Origin: Trichopria drosophilae
Taxonomy: Eukaryota > Arthropoda > Insecta > Hymenoptera > Diapriidae
Assembly (NCBI GenBank): GCA_030407085.1
Contig: CM059582.1
Span: 27,107,001 to 27,171,000, forward strand
Reading direction: 5' to 3'
Length of the DNA stretch: 64,000 nt
The notes beneath the pieces were generated by a model that saw only the letters and a list, made by a program, of their open reading frames with translations, was not told the DNA's origin and did no database searches. Positions 12,200 to 23,255 of the stretch are shown here, one piece after another. The first letter of the stretch is position 1; every line of letters begins with the position of its first letter. The position numbers were made by a program, and so were the translations under genes.

Positions 12200-12600
12200 T
12201 CTAGTACTACCCCAGTATTTCCCTGTTCATCCCAGCAAAGGTTATATATTGGATGTCGTGTTTTCCTCTATTTCCAATACCTCTTACTATTCTAGTCCAG
12301 ATTTTCTCATTTCAATTGACTCTCACCATCTTCACACATATTTCTATTTTCTATCTGATAGCCCAAAATTTTCGTTTTATAATTTTACTACACTGAATTT
12401 TACTTTGCTGAGATGAATAGGGACTTAACCGTGGCTAACTGGAACAATGTCTTCGATGAAGATGACGTTGAAAAATGACTATCAAAATTTTACGATATTC
12501 TTTATGAGAGCATTTTGAAATATACCCCGTCAATGCGATTAAAGTCAGGCCATTTCCCGTATGAGTTAAAAGAACTCGTTTTATAATAAACCGTCAGCCC
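12200..12600 (+). pseudogene. Degraded non-LTR retrotransposon (LINE) ORF2 fragment
   Basis: The translation shows the C-terminal end of a LINE endonuclease and the linker before reverse transcriptase. ILDVVFSS, then SIDSHHLHTYFYF (the conserved D-HH motif), then a shift of frame near 12410, then NWNNVFDEDDVEK, FYDILYESILKYTP and FPYELKELV. This order and spacing is the one found in Jockey/CR1-clade elements. The reading is broken by the frame shift and by in-frame stops at about 12476 and 12585, so it is dead. Only about 130 codons survive, with no RT core here. The clade is uncertain. Confidence 0.75.
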
Positions 12601-12682
12601 AAGGAGAGTTTCTCCAATTTTAGTTGCAGAAAAGTAAGAACTGAAACCTACCAGTTAAAGAAAATGTTTTTTTTTTAATAGA

Positions 12683-12861
12683 GTGTGCGTAAAGTGCGGC
12701 TTTACGCATTTTTGACATTTTATAGGTGCACTTTACGTACACTTGCATAACAAAATATTGTTCGACGCATGTGCGAAAATGTTTTTTGTACCAATGTGAA
12801 TGCGGACCGCGCTTTCAGCTCGGCCCACACACTCACATTCGTAGAAAAAACTTTTACGCAC
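12683..12861. mobile_element. Hairpin-forming MITE-like segment
   Basis: There are two consecutive inverted repeats. GTGTGCGTAAAGTGC at 12683-12697 pairs with GCACTTTACGTACAC at 12728-12742, and inside the left arm GCGTAAAG/CTTTACGC forms a perfect 8-bp stem. Then 12771-12805 pairs with 12827-12861 over ~35 nt with few mismatches, around a GC-rich loop. The GTGCG(T)AAAG motif also marks the element at 30680-31260. It directly follows the LINE remnant. Confidence 0.6.
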
Positions 12862-14879
12862 TTGTATCGAAAACTACAATTTTTTTGTTTTCATCAGATA
12901 TGTGTTTATTAGGACATAATTAGATCACGCATCAAATAGTCTTTAAACATCGACCTAATGTAACTATTGAGGAAGACAAGCGAAGAATAATTGTAAGATT
13001 GATTGACTTATAGTAATCGAAATTATTTGAGCTTGTCTTCCGAAAATAATTACACACCCATACCTCCAAATTTTTTTGTTTTTCCTTTTTTACCCATCTA
13101 GTCTGACTGAGTGTAACAAACAACGAAGTGAAGTTAGAAACAAGGACTAGAGCTGCAAGAAGGTCCACAACAGGAAGGATATAGAATGGCGGGAATTTTT
13201 TTTTCAAAGGTTTACCACCTCCAGTCCTTGGAGGGCTTAAAACTTATACCGTCGGGTGTTATTTGTGTACTTTTGTAAATCGTGTATATTTCGGTCTGTT
13301 ATTATTTTTTACAACACGAGTAATGACTATATTCACTGAAACTCATTGGTATTTCCTATATCGAATTAAGGGAGTACTTGCATGTGTAATGACGATCAGA
13401 TTTTGTATTCTTCGAAACTAACGAGCATGCATTTGTGTCATCTATTTGAGCACTAGACCGTGAGTAGTATCCTTCGTCAACTTCATTCAAGGACTTTAAA
13501 ATCACAAAAATACTGCAGTATTATATATTTTTGTATTTATTGTACAATAATTACATAATTTTTAACCTGTCATACGATTTCATAAGATATTCCGTCGTAT
13601 CGGTAGTACTATCTTAATCTGAATTAGTAAACAATGATTGAGAAATTCAGAAATTAATAATTTTCTACTAATTGAAATTTAGGAAGTAGTTTGGTGCCAT
13701 CATTTAAGAATTAATATTGATTAAGAACTCAAATTCGGCCATCAAAGACTAATAAAGATGTTTAGTAAATGTAACTAGATGAAGGATTACCCAGTACGTA
13801 TTATATTTACCCGCTCAATATTTTGTAGTTATATTTTTATAGCTATATCTACAGTTCTGATGACAAAATGAAATTTAAATTAACTAAAGTTCATTCAGTT
13901 TAACTTTTTAACGTCTAAAACAATCAATTTTGTCATTTAATCTTGGATCATCCCCATGTAACGACTAAGATGAAAAAATATTTGGGAATCATTGCATCTC
14001 ACTTATTTTCGACCATGATCTTTCTAATGGTGGTGAATACAATTTTCCAAAATCACTTTTGACCACGGAAAAACAAAAATTAATGTAAAGAAACGGGATT
14101 TTCTGATGGAATCTTTTTGTCAATGTCAGAATTGATGTAAATACAATATAAATATAGAATTACAGATTTTACAAAGAAATTCTGTAGAATAAAAATGTCT
14201 TAACATTTACTAATGTATACTGACATGTTTTTTCAAATTTGTTTACATTTTGACATGTTTCAAACTTTCGATTTTCTGAGTTATTTTCTTATTATCTTTG
14301 CTTTAAGTTAAGACATCGAGGACGTGATTTAGGTAGATTTTAGACCAATACACAAATGGTAAGGAAACGAGAAACAATTTTTAAAAAACGATTCATATCA
14401 GAAAATCACTCGCGCTCCTCCCATGGCTACGATTCAAACTTGAATGGCAAACTGGCTTCCTATGGGCATTAAGGGGTTAAAGAAATGTAGTTATAAAATC
14501 GACTAAAAAATTAGATCTTACTAAATAATTTATCATTTAGTTAAATTTACTACATATTCTTCTCAGTATAATCAAATTTTGCTGGATTCCCAATGTGTTT
14601 CAGACAAAATTGATTATCCTTTCAAATTCAGTATCAGCGGTCAACAAATTAAAGCTCTAGATTCTTACAATGGCGGGTAATAAACATGTCTTGATGAGAT
14701 TCTTATACTAAATTTCAATTACTTCGGGTAGTAAGATTACGTTCGTTCCGGCGACATTCTTCCTTTTCTTATAAAAGAGATAACTTTCGCCAAGATACAT
14801 TATATACTTTCTGACCAACACGGGAGCTATTTCATCCCTTCATGTAAAAACCTTAAATCGAAATCGCATACCGTGGGTT
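12862..14879. other. No gene seen; one hairpin
   Basis: GGAAGACAAGC at 12971-12981 is the inverse of GCTTGTCTTCC at 13031-13041, giving a short hairpin. Otherwise AT-rich, apart from a small GC-richer patch at 14400-14480 that ends in a piggyBac-like terminus. No gene is recognised. Confidence 0.5.
14464..14480 (-). repeat. piggyBac-like terminus, solo
   Basis: On the minus strand this reads TTAACCCCTTAATGCCC. It resembles 6266-6282 and 7590-7605. No partner end was found. Confidence 0.3.
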
Positions 14880-15480
14880 TCCCCGGGCAATAACTCAAGT
14901 TGACTTGGTCCCGCACACCGCATATAATGGGAACATTTTTCCTCGGGAGGAATAAATTTTGGGGCGCATCGTTCGATGTTGAAAAATGCCAGTAATTTCA
15001 AAAAATGCGAAACACGCGCGTCAAACTAAAATAGAGAGTACAACAGATCTATAAAGGGTGTGTGAGAAAGTGAGAGGGAGAGGGGTATAAAGCTTCATAG
15101 TATGGCGAGAAGAAGAATGATGCTGCCACTTTATCGATAAATCAGGCCACGAAATACGTTCGTCGTTAAAAATGGAGATTGGGAAGGGAAAATCGCGTAC
15201 TGCCGATTCATGGTCCTCCGGGACACGCGATTCGCCCGTCAGGGCCGTACCCGTCAATCACGGGTTCTATGTTGCGGCACGAGACCGAGTTTTGGATAGA
15301 CGTATTTGAAACTTCGCCAGTAAAATGGAGTAAGGTGGTCCATTTTATTTGCTTAGTTCCCAAAATTAAAAAACGTTTGTATCAGATAAGGGCATCCATA
15401 GTTTCAGAATTCACCGAAATTACCTACCTTCCCATAGGTCGAGAGATTTTTTTAGACTACAATTTGTTTACCTAACAATG
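14880..15480. other. GC-rich island in AT-rich DNA
   Basis: Markedly GC-richer than its surroundings, with open frames on both strands (plus 15179-15475, 98 codons; minus 15021-15257, 78 codons). Neither has an initiating ATG in context, clear splice limits or a motif I recognise, and two opposed frames are what raised GC alone produces. It may be a conserved intronic element, a promoter or an unrecognised exon. Confidence 0.35.
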
Positions 15481-15800
15481 CAGTCGATTTACTGTTGTAT
15501 AGAAATAAATGCATTTTTCCATGCAAGTTTGTTGTCCGAATTTTTGAAACTGGACCTGCAATTTGGAGAAAATTTGTAATATTTGCATTGAAAGATATAA
15601 TTAATTTCCACTAGGTAACTCAATTAAATTTACTAAATATTTTTCGCCGTGTAATTTTTAATCATTTTCGACCTGAGGACAAAATATCGGATACAAAAAT
15701 CTCCAAAACACAAATATTCATTAAATAAAATATCCGATATGACGGAGAAAAAACTAACAAAATATATCTTTGGCAAAAATCTCAAAAGAAGAAGTAACTT

Positions 15801-16787
15801 CCCAAATAGCACGCTTTAGTCCATCAATATTCCTAGAATATTCCTTTGGAGCATTGGGAATATTCCAGAGTAATATTCCATCCATATTCTAGGAATTTTG
15901 AAATGTCCAAACATCGGAATGTACCCGTGGAATATTGCAGGAACATTAACATAAACTAACAATTTATTGATGTTGGGTTCCATTAAAATTAAATGAATTT
16001 AAAAAATATAGATATCCCGCAAATTATTTTAATTGGGTGTCTGGCTAAATGGTTTTGAGCATGGGTGTCTATACAGCGGCCTAGGGTTCAAGTCCCACTC
16101 GGGATACACTTTTTGTTAATTTATTTAATTTAAATGCAACCAAAAATCCCAATAGCACACCTTATTTCATCCATATTCCTGGAATATTCCTTTGGAACAT
16201 TGGGAATATTACAAGGTAATATTCCATCCATATTCCAGGAACATTGGAATGTCCAACGTTCGGAATATTCCTGTGGAATTTTAAATAAAACTATTAAATA
16301 ATATAGACGAAATTATAATGCGAAATCAATGAATATCATCTTTTAAGGTGATTTCAGAATATTTCATTAAGGTGTCACAATTATTAAATGATTTCCTAAA
16401 AATCTAGCAGGTAATTATTAAAAATACAAATATATATGTTAATTGTTTATAATCTCTCTACATTAATTGTTAGATTTTTAAAAGATGCGAATAAAATATT
16501 GAATCTGTAATGCTTGATAATATTTATGATGAAGAATATTTCAATATTCCTGGAATATTCCCAATGCTCCAACGGAATATTCCGGGAATATGGATGGAAT
16601 AAAGTGTATTATTAGGGAATCGATAAATTATTAGTTTATTTTAATGTTCCAGAAATATTCCACAGGTATATTTCGATGGTTGGACATTTCAACATTCCTA
16701 GAATATGGATGGAATATTACTTTGGAATATTCCCAATACTCCAAAGGAATATTCTAGGAATATGATGGAATAATTGTGCTATTTGGG
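15801..16787. mobile_element. Nested foldback element with GGAATATTCC arms
   Basis: The outer arms begin CCCAAATAGCAC (15801) and end GTGCTATTTGGG (16787). They are inverted repeats of about 145 bp with high identity. A second copy of the left arm, in the same orientation, starts at 16148 (CCCAATAGCACAC). A second inverted arm ends at 16617 (GTGTATTATTAGGG), so a related 470-bp element sits inside the larger one. Each arm carries several copies of the palindrome GGAATATTCC. No target duplication is obvious and no coding sequence is present. The space between outer and inner left arms holds a tRNA-like unit. Confidence 0.8.
16035..16114 (+). repeat. tRNA-like Pol III unit (SINE head or tRNA pseudogene)
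   Basis: TGGCTAAATGG at 16042-16052 fits the internal A box. GGTTCAAGTCC at 16085-16095 fits the B box with one mismatch. A T-run at 16110-16114 directly downstream would end Pol III transcription. The acceptor stem (GGGTGTC against TCGGGAT) does not pair, and no good anticodon arm forms, so this is not a functional tRNA. It is more likely a tRNA-derived SINE head carried inside the foldback element. Confidence 0.5.
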
Positions 16788-16844
16788 TTGTATCTTGTTT
16801 TCATTTACTTCATCAGGACACTGTGACTGGAGCCCATATATTAC

Positions 16845-16866
16845 GTTAGGTTAGGTTGGGTTAAGC
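16845..16866 (+). repeat. Degenerate TTAGG telomere-like repeat
   Basis: GTTAGGTTAGGTTGGGTTAAG, about four degenerate units of the insect telomere repeat, just outside the foldback element. Confidence 0.5.
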
Positions 16867-18153
16867 TTAGAGGGCGCAGTTGGGTTAAGTTAGAAAAATT
16901 ATTGAACAAAAGTATAGTGACAACAATATATAATAGAAAAGTATACTACTTTATACTTTCAAAATTTGGTGTAGATTTTCATTTTCGTAATTGGAATATT
17001 ATTATTTGAGATTTATTAAATATACTGAAATCGAAAATTACATTATAAATTATCGCTTAAGATGTCCATATAATTTAATAATTTCATGAAATATAATAAG
17101 AATCACAATTTTTCTACACTTTAATAAAATATGAAAAGTAAAAACAATTTTTGGTCATAAAGCACAATAAAAGCAATAATAGTATATTTTCACATGTTTA
17201 TAAATTAAATTTTAAACAAAAATGTCTAGAATTTTAATAAAACCGATACATAAATTCCTTATTATCCATATGATCGCTATTTCTCACAAACCTCTACAAA
17301 AAGTTATTCATTTTAGGTATTTCCACGAGGCGCTTTTTGAATCCTGATTGATGGATGATCCTTTCGACCCCTTTGATATAAACCAATCTTTCGTACAGAA
17401 ATAAAAAAGGCATGCAAAAAAATTAGTCGAAACCGATAGTGCGATATCATGTTGAACAAATCATTTCGTGTTTATTGAAATTTCTGAATGCATTAAAATT
17501 CAGCGCGTAAACACCTCTGATAACAGTGTCGATATTTCTCCTAGAACTTTTGTATCTGGCATAGATTTCGTGACCTGTGTACCAATTTTCACTTATTTCT
17601 TTTGACGATTGATGCAGATAGAAGTTAGCACTCGTTTTATTATTATTGTTAATTATGATGCAAAATGCTTTTGAATGCACAAGGTATACATATCAATAAA
17701 TAGTGTGCTTCAAGATGATTTAAATTACAAACATTTAACGATACAGAAAAAAGATATGTCGTTATAATTTATATAATAATTAACAATTATAAAGTTTAAT
17801 ATTTCAATTCAATGCATACCAATTAGCAAATAATAAAAGTAACAAAAATGGCATTTGGATTCGTCATTTTGTATCATCCAAAACTGACCCAGAATTCGAA
17901 ATCTTGTATATGTATTCAACAATTTTGCGATTGTTTGGTGTATATTTTTAGAATTTATTATTTAAAATAATAGCATGATTCTCAATAATTTGTAAATTTA
18001 TTATAGTAAAAAAAAATTTTAGACTATGCATGATTGCAAAACGGTTGGTATTAAAGTGCATGAAATATTATGTAAAACATTAAAGCCGTAAATTGAAAAG
18101 AAAGAGATACATTTAATACTAATGTCGCGAAAGGTTAAAATAATACTTTTCGT
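16867..18153. other. No gene seen
   Basis: AT-rich DNA. The minus-strand frame at 17447-17680 shows no motif. Nothing is recognised. Confidence 0.55.
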
Positions 18154-18286
18154 ATCAAGGGCGTAAAATAAAGTTTTACAAGCAAAGACGATCGCCCTTG
18201 CCCGAGGGAGGGCGAAACCGCCCGGAAGAAATCAAATCGGACGGACCAAACGTGATCCAAAATCGGATTTTACGCCTGGGAGGGCA
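18154..18286. mobile_element. GCGTAAA-type MITE, second copy
   Basis: It starts ATCAAGGGCGTAAAATAAAG, matching the inverted right end of 1093-1290, and ends GATTTTACGCCTGGGAGGGC. The interior is GC-rich and contains GCCCTTGCCCGAGGGAGGGC, itself partly palindromic. Non-coding and about 130 bp. Confidence 0.6.
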
Positions 18287-19409
18287 AAAAAAACCTTATT
18301 AAGTTACAAAAATGTTTGTAAAACGAATACATTTGCGTATTTAAAGATTTATCTACAAATTGCACCTATCGCCGCAAATACTTATTTCCAATTTTGTGTA
18401 TATATCACTTTGCAAGCACATGCATAATTTAGAACAAGTATTTTGATCGAGACCGACACTTCAATTACATGACTTTACAATGTAATTTGTAAATGTATTT
18501 TGATTATTAACAAAGTAACGAAATGTTTTCGCAAAATCAGATTATAGATTTATAATAATCAATTGTATTATTTAAAACAAAAATGGTTTCCAATATTACG
18601 AAAATAAAAGCCTTGTGTATGTATGTTAACGATTCTAAAATATTTCCACATTTATAAACATTATACTTAATTAGATTACAAAAACAAGTTAAAGATAAAA
18701 TAAGTAAAGTTAAAGGAAATTACTTTAAACGATAAGGGAGAAGAAATCAAAGGACGCTACGCTATATTTTGCTTTCTTGTAAATATAAAAAGATAAAGAA
18801 AATTTCAAGATTATTATTATTGTTACTATTTCAACCCATTTTGACCAGAAATAAAAAATTTGCAAGCAAATGTCAGCGCTCTAATTTTCGAGCCAAACGC
18901 CATATAACAAAATTGAAATAAATGAAGTTCGATGGTTGTGAATCTTTTCTCTCTAATAACATGGTGATAATTAATCGGCGATTTCTAGGGGATTTCAAAA
19001 AGATTTAAAAAAAATTATTTCCAAAAGATTTTGATACTGCTCCGTAAAACTGACGTATTTTGACACTGAAAAATCTAAAAGTGGCCATTGTAAAAGGTAG
19101 TTATAATGTACTTTTTATAAACCCTTTATTATAGCACTTTCTAGTCGGATGTTTTAAAATAAGGGAGGTTCCAAGCAGACTGCTGCAAGAAAAAGTTTCA
19201 TGCAAGTAACTTTGCATTTTCTCTTAGAAATATCGATTACGCAAGTCTAAAAACACATCTTGGCTGTTGTAAAGAAGACTTTAGTTATTTCCAAAGTAAT
19301 TTTGTGGGTAGAATCCGAATCCGAAAACAGAATCGGTCCATCACGTCAGGATTCTGGGACATTTGAGGTTATGTACACGAAGAATGCTTTTCCTGCTGCT
19401 TTTGTGGTT
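18287..19409. other. No gene seen
   Basis: AT-rich DNA with no recognisable exon, RNA gene or transposon end. Confidence 0.55.
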
Positions 19410-19558
19410 ATGTACAGAAAGCGGACATGTCAAAAATCCGAAACATTGAAAAATCGACATTTAAAAAGCCGACACTGAAAACAACAATGTCAGCTTTTTA
19501 ATTTTCGATTTTTCAATGTTTCGGATTTTTGAAAATCGGTTTTTTGACAGGTACCCCA
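19410..19558. mobile_element. GGGTGCGG-type MITE, short palindromic copy
   Basis: CAAAAATCCGAAACATTGAA at 19431 and its inverse near 19512-19532 start a hairpin of about 45-bp arms around AAAACAACAA. The units (AAAAATCGACATT, AAAAAGCCGACA) are of the same type as at 163-379, and the right end GACAGGTACCCCA resembles the GACCCGCACCCCA type terminus. The left terminus is eroded. Confidence 0.65.
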
Positions 19559-22366
19559 GAAAGCAAAAATTTTTGTACTACCTGCATCGTTTAGTACTAT
19601 TCTCACCCTTCAAAAGCTTTTAGTCTACAATCTAAGATTTTTTCTCGTAAACCTGCGGTCATTTTAAATTATGACATATATCGTTACAAAGAGTCTGAAA
19701 TTGTATATCATAACAGGTATTAGGATAAGTGTCATAATTTAATATGACCGTAACTTCGTGAGAAATAATGTTAGGCATTTTACTAATAGTTCATTTTGAA
19801 GGATGATACTAGTACTAAATGGTGTAACTATAGTAAAATAAGCTACAACATATTGTTGCATTCTGCACATAACCGCGAAAGCAGAAAAAAATGCATTTTT
19901 CGGCTACCTCAAAGATTGAAAATGTGTCAAAAAGTATATTTACTCGAAAAAACGTCAAGATAACCAACCATTTCTTTTGAGAACTTTTTCCTTCGTAATA
20001 CCCTGCTAATAATGACCATACGATTGTAATAAGGAGGTTCAAAACTATTGATTTTGACTTATTTCAATTTGGCTTTAGGCGTTTTGTTCAAAAGCTACAG
20101 TGCTGAAAGTTGCGTCAAGATTTTGCACTTCCCGAACGAAAACTAACCACTTAGTTTCATTTTCATTAAGATCTAAAAAGTATTCTATTCGATCTCCGAG
20201 TGACGTTTAAGAACGCACATTTAAATATAATTATGCATACAATGTTCCAGCATCTGCAAAATAATTTACATCGTAGTTTTTTATTTCCGATTTGGTTAGA
20301 GATCTGTACAAAATTATGTACATTTCCACTTTTTAATTTTAGTTTTCTTTTTTATCAGGCACCATCGAGAGAGCACGCAAAAGAGGCAGAGATAAAACCG
20401 CTTATATTACAATGGAAAATGTATTTTGCATATTCTTTAACTAATTAAAATATAACGAATTAAATTGTTTATAATGTTAAAAAAATAGACTTATCAAACC
20501 GTCTAGTAATAAAAACTACTTTTGAATAATAGCAATATTTTAAATATCAGTCTGGTTATCAGTTCTACTAAGAATATTATCATTTTTTTTCTTTGAAATT
20601 AATTAATTTAAGATTTTAATATCAGTAAATCAATGATATTTTATGGGCTCAATATATTTTAGTTATCAAAAATTTCATTAAATCCCATCAGTTCACATTT
20701 TTGTTCCTACTTTAACCAATTGTGAAATGTAGTCGCTTTTATTGACGTAACAAGCCAAATCCGATAGTCCGTCATTAAACTCGAATCTGTTCGCGAAAAT
20801 AGCACAATGCTTTTTTTTACAGCCATAGAAGTTAAATACGAAAAAATGTTGACATTCCGCATTCATTTCAATATCTGGCAAAATGTATTTTAAAAAAGGC
20901 AATTAATGATACTCAGTTTGCAGTCGAAGTAGTAAAATATGACTTTACTTGAAGTAGTACAAAGGTAATTTAATCGTATAATTAAATCAACATTTTGAAT
21001 TCTCAAGTAGTTACAATTCATTCGTAATTCTGATAAAGCCAATAACGTGCAATCAGTTTTATTCATTCGGATAATTTACGCATAAATTCTGGAATTTCGT
21101 TCGATACTTAATATTTGCACAAGAATAACGACAATAGGAGAATAATAGAAATATAGGTATTCGAAAGATAATTTATCTCCACAAGAATATTGTAAATGCA
21201 AATCACTTATTCAAGTGGATTTCCATTTCATTAAAATGATTATTTCCAACAAAAAACGCTAATTTCAAACGAAAAATGTGGCTATGTTTGAAATAATTAA
21301 ATAATTCGTTTTGTTATTAAAGCTATACATTGAAGAAGGATGGATCAGAATAATAGTCTTGTGAAAGTCGATAAATTAAAAATGTTTCGAGATTGAATTG
21401 TATACTTCTGGAATTAAGTATGTTGCAAAAATTCATATAATAGTCAGTCATTTAATTACACGTGAATTCAAGTTAGAAAATAATTTTGAATCCAAATTTT
21501 CTCATCAAAATCAATACAATTAAATAACAACTTAAATATAGTGTAAGAGAAAAAATAAGGACATTTGGCTTTGAAGTTTTTAGTTAAATATTTATGTAAT
21601 AACGTGCAAAGTATCCTGGGATTGATGCCAGTTTTTTAATGACGTTAAATATTGGTCAGAGTAAAATTTCTCCAGCAAAATAAATTAAGTTCCTCTTATA
21701 ATTAATTTTTACACACACAAAAATAGTAGGACAAGTACGTATAACTATTTTTATACGTTAATTTTGTTTAGTTTTTGTTTCACTTTTGGTACATCCGATT
21801 CTACTGGCACAATTAGCATGTGCTAATCTGACAATTCTTTTTCCGATTTCTCATTAGTAACTATTCAACCCTTTTATTTTTCTTCTTCTCTTATCTTTCA
21901 TTACGTTATCAGGATTTTTATCTCCAACCTTTGGATCATTCGCCTGCTATCTCGATCCGCGGTATTATAGTGATTCACATTTTCAATTATCCTGTCAATC
22001 TGTTTTGAACTCTCTATATTTTTTGATTGGTTTTCGCCAGATCCCTCTGACATACAGTAGTTTTTGCAAATGGGTTTTGATGCCCGTATATTCATCTGGT
22101 GTACTTTACCTTCTTTATTATATAAGCCTTATATTTATATTTTATCTAGTTCTTTTGCTTATGCGAGTTATTTTTATTTTATATAAGTGACGAATTTTAC
22201 TTATATTATTTTAACACTTTTCGTTTCAATCAGCACTGACTCTGCTTAAAGAATAGAAAGGCATAAATACCCGAAGAAAAAAGTTGCAGATTGTCATGCA
22301 TGATTGAAAATTATCAGGAATTTTTTGATCATAAAAAAAACCGACATAAGAAAAAAAAACACATAA
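19559..22366. other. No gene seen
   Basis: AT-rich DNA with chance frames of 60-82 codons only. The minus frame at 20693-20902 has no motif and no splice limits that convince me. Confidence 0.5.
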
Positions 22367-23255
22367 TTACACAGGACCACCAAAAAAATTGTTGATGGAT
22401 TTTTGGCCGCTGAAAACGAATCCGCGATTCGATCTAGCCCATCATGTAAGGATTTTAAGATATCTGATCCGAAAAATATTCAAAATACACTTATTGTCAA
22501 TTTATGGTTGCGATATATGAAAAATCTGAAACGATGAGTTAACTATTAATTCGTTTTCAGCAACCAAAACTACACTTCTGATTCAAGATGTGAAAAAAAA
22601 AAAATTTTGCGGTCTTGTGTTATTTTTTTTAGAAGTATCATCAGTGATTAATTAGACAAAACCGTAAAACAATTTTTTAGAGGAGATAACTTGAATCACA
22701 GGTGCTCGATCTTATAGATTGTTGGTCGTTGAAAATAAATTAGTTGTGCAATTTGACCCGTGGCGTCAGATATTTGACATATCCTAATCTCAAATTGCCA
22801 AAAAGATACTTTTGGCTATTTTTCGGAACAGATATTTTGAAATCCTAACGTGGTGAATCAGTTCGGATAACTAATTCGTTGTCAGCGATTAAAAATCTAC
22901 AGGATCCACTACCTCTGATTCAAGTTATCCCAAAAAAAAAAATTTTGTGGTTCTGTGTAACAAAAGACCGCAAAAATTTTTTCTCTTACACAACTCGAAT
23001 CATAAATGGAACATCTTATTGATTTTCGGTCGCTGAACTTGAATTCTTTGTCCAAGATAACTCATCGTTTCAGATTTTTCACATATTCTAACTTTAAATT
23101 ACCAAAAAGTATATTTTTAAAAATTTTTCGGATCAGATATCTTAAAATCCTGACGTGATGAGCCAAATCGAATAATGGATTCTTTTTCAACGGCAAAAAA
23201 TCTATAAGAACCACTGTTTCTGATTCAAGCGATCTCGAAACAAATTTTTTTTTGT
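22367..23255. repeat. Cluster of three foldback MITE units
   Basis: There are three diverged units: about 22367-22622, 22649-22962 and 22963-23255. Ends are of the type TTACACAGGACCACCAAAA, or inverted AAAATTTTGCGGTCTTGTGT. Within each unit the halves are inverted copies of one another, built on GATTTTCGGTCGCTGAA and TTTTCGGATCAGATATCTTA. Units 2 and 3 run in the same direction with a ~313-bp offset, and unit 1 is inverted relative to them. The right end of unit 2 abuts the left end of unit 3. Non-coding. Confidence 0.7.

Noticed and set aside
16035..16114. Functional tRNA gene
   Set aside because: The acceptor stem does not pair and no anticodon stem-loop forms, despite fair A and B boxes.
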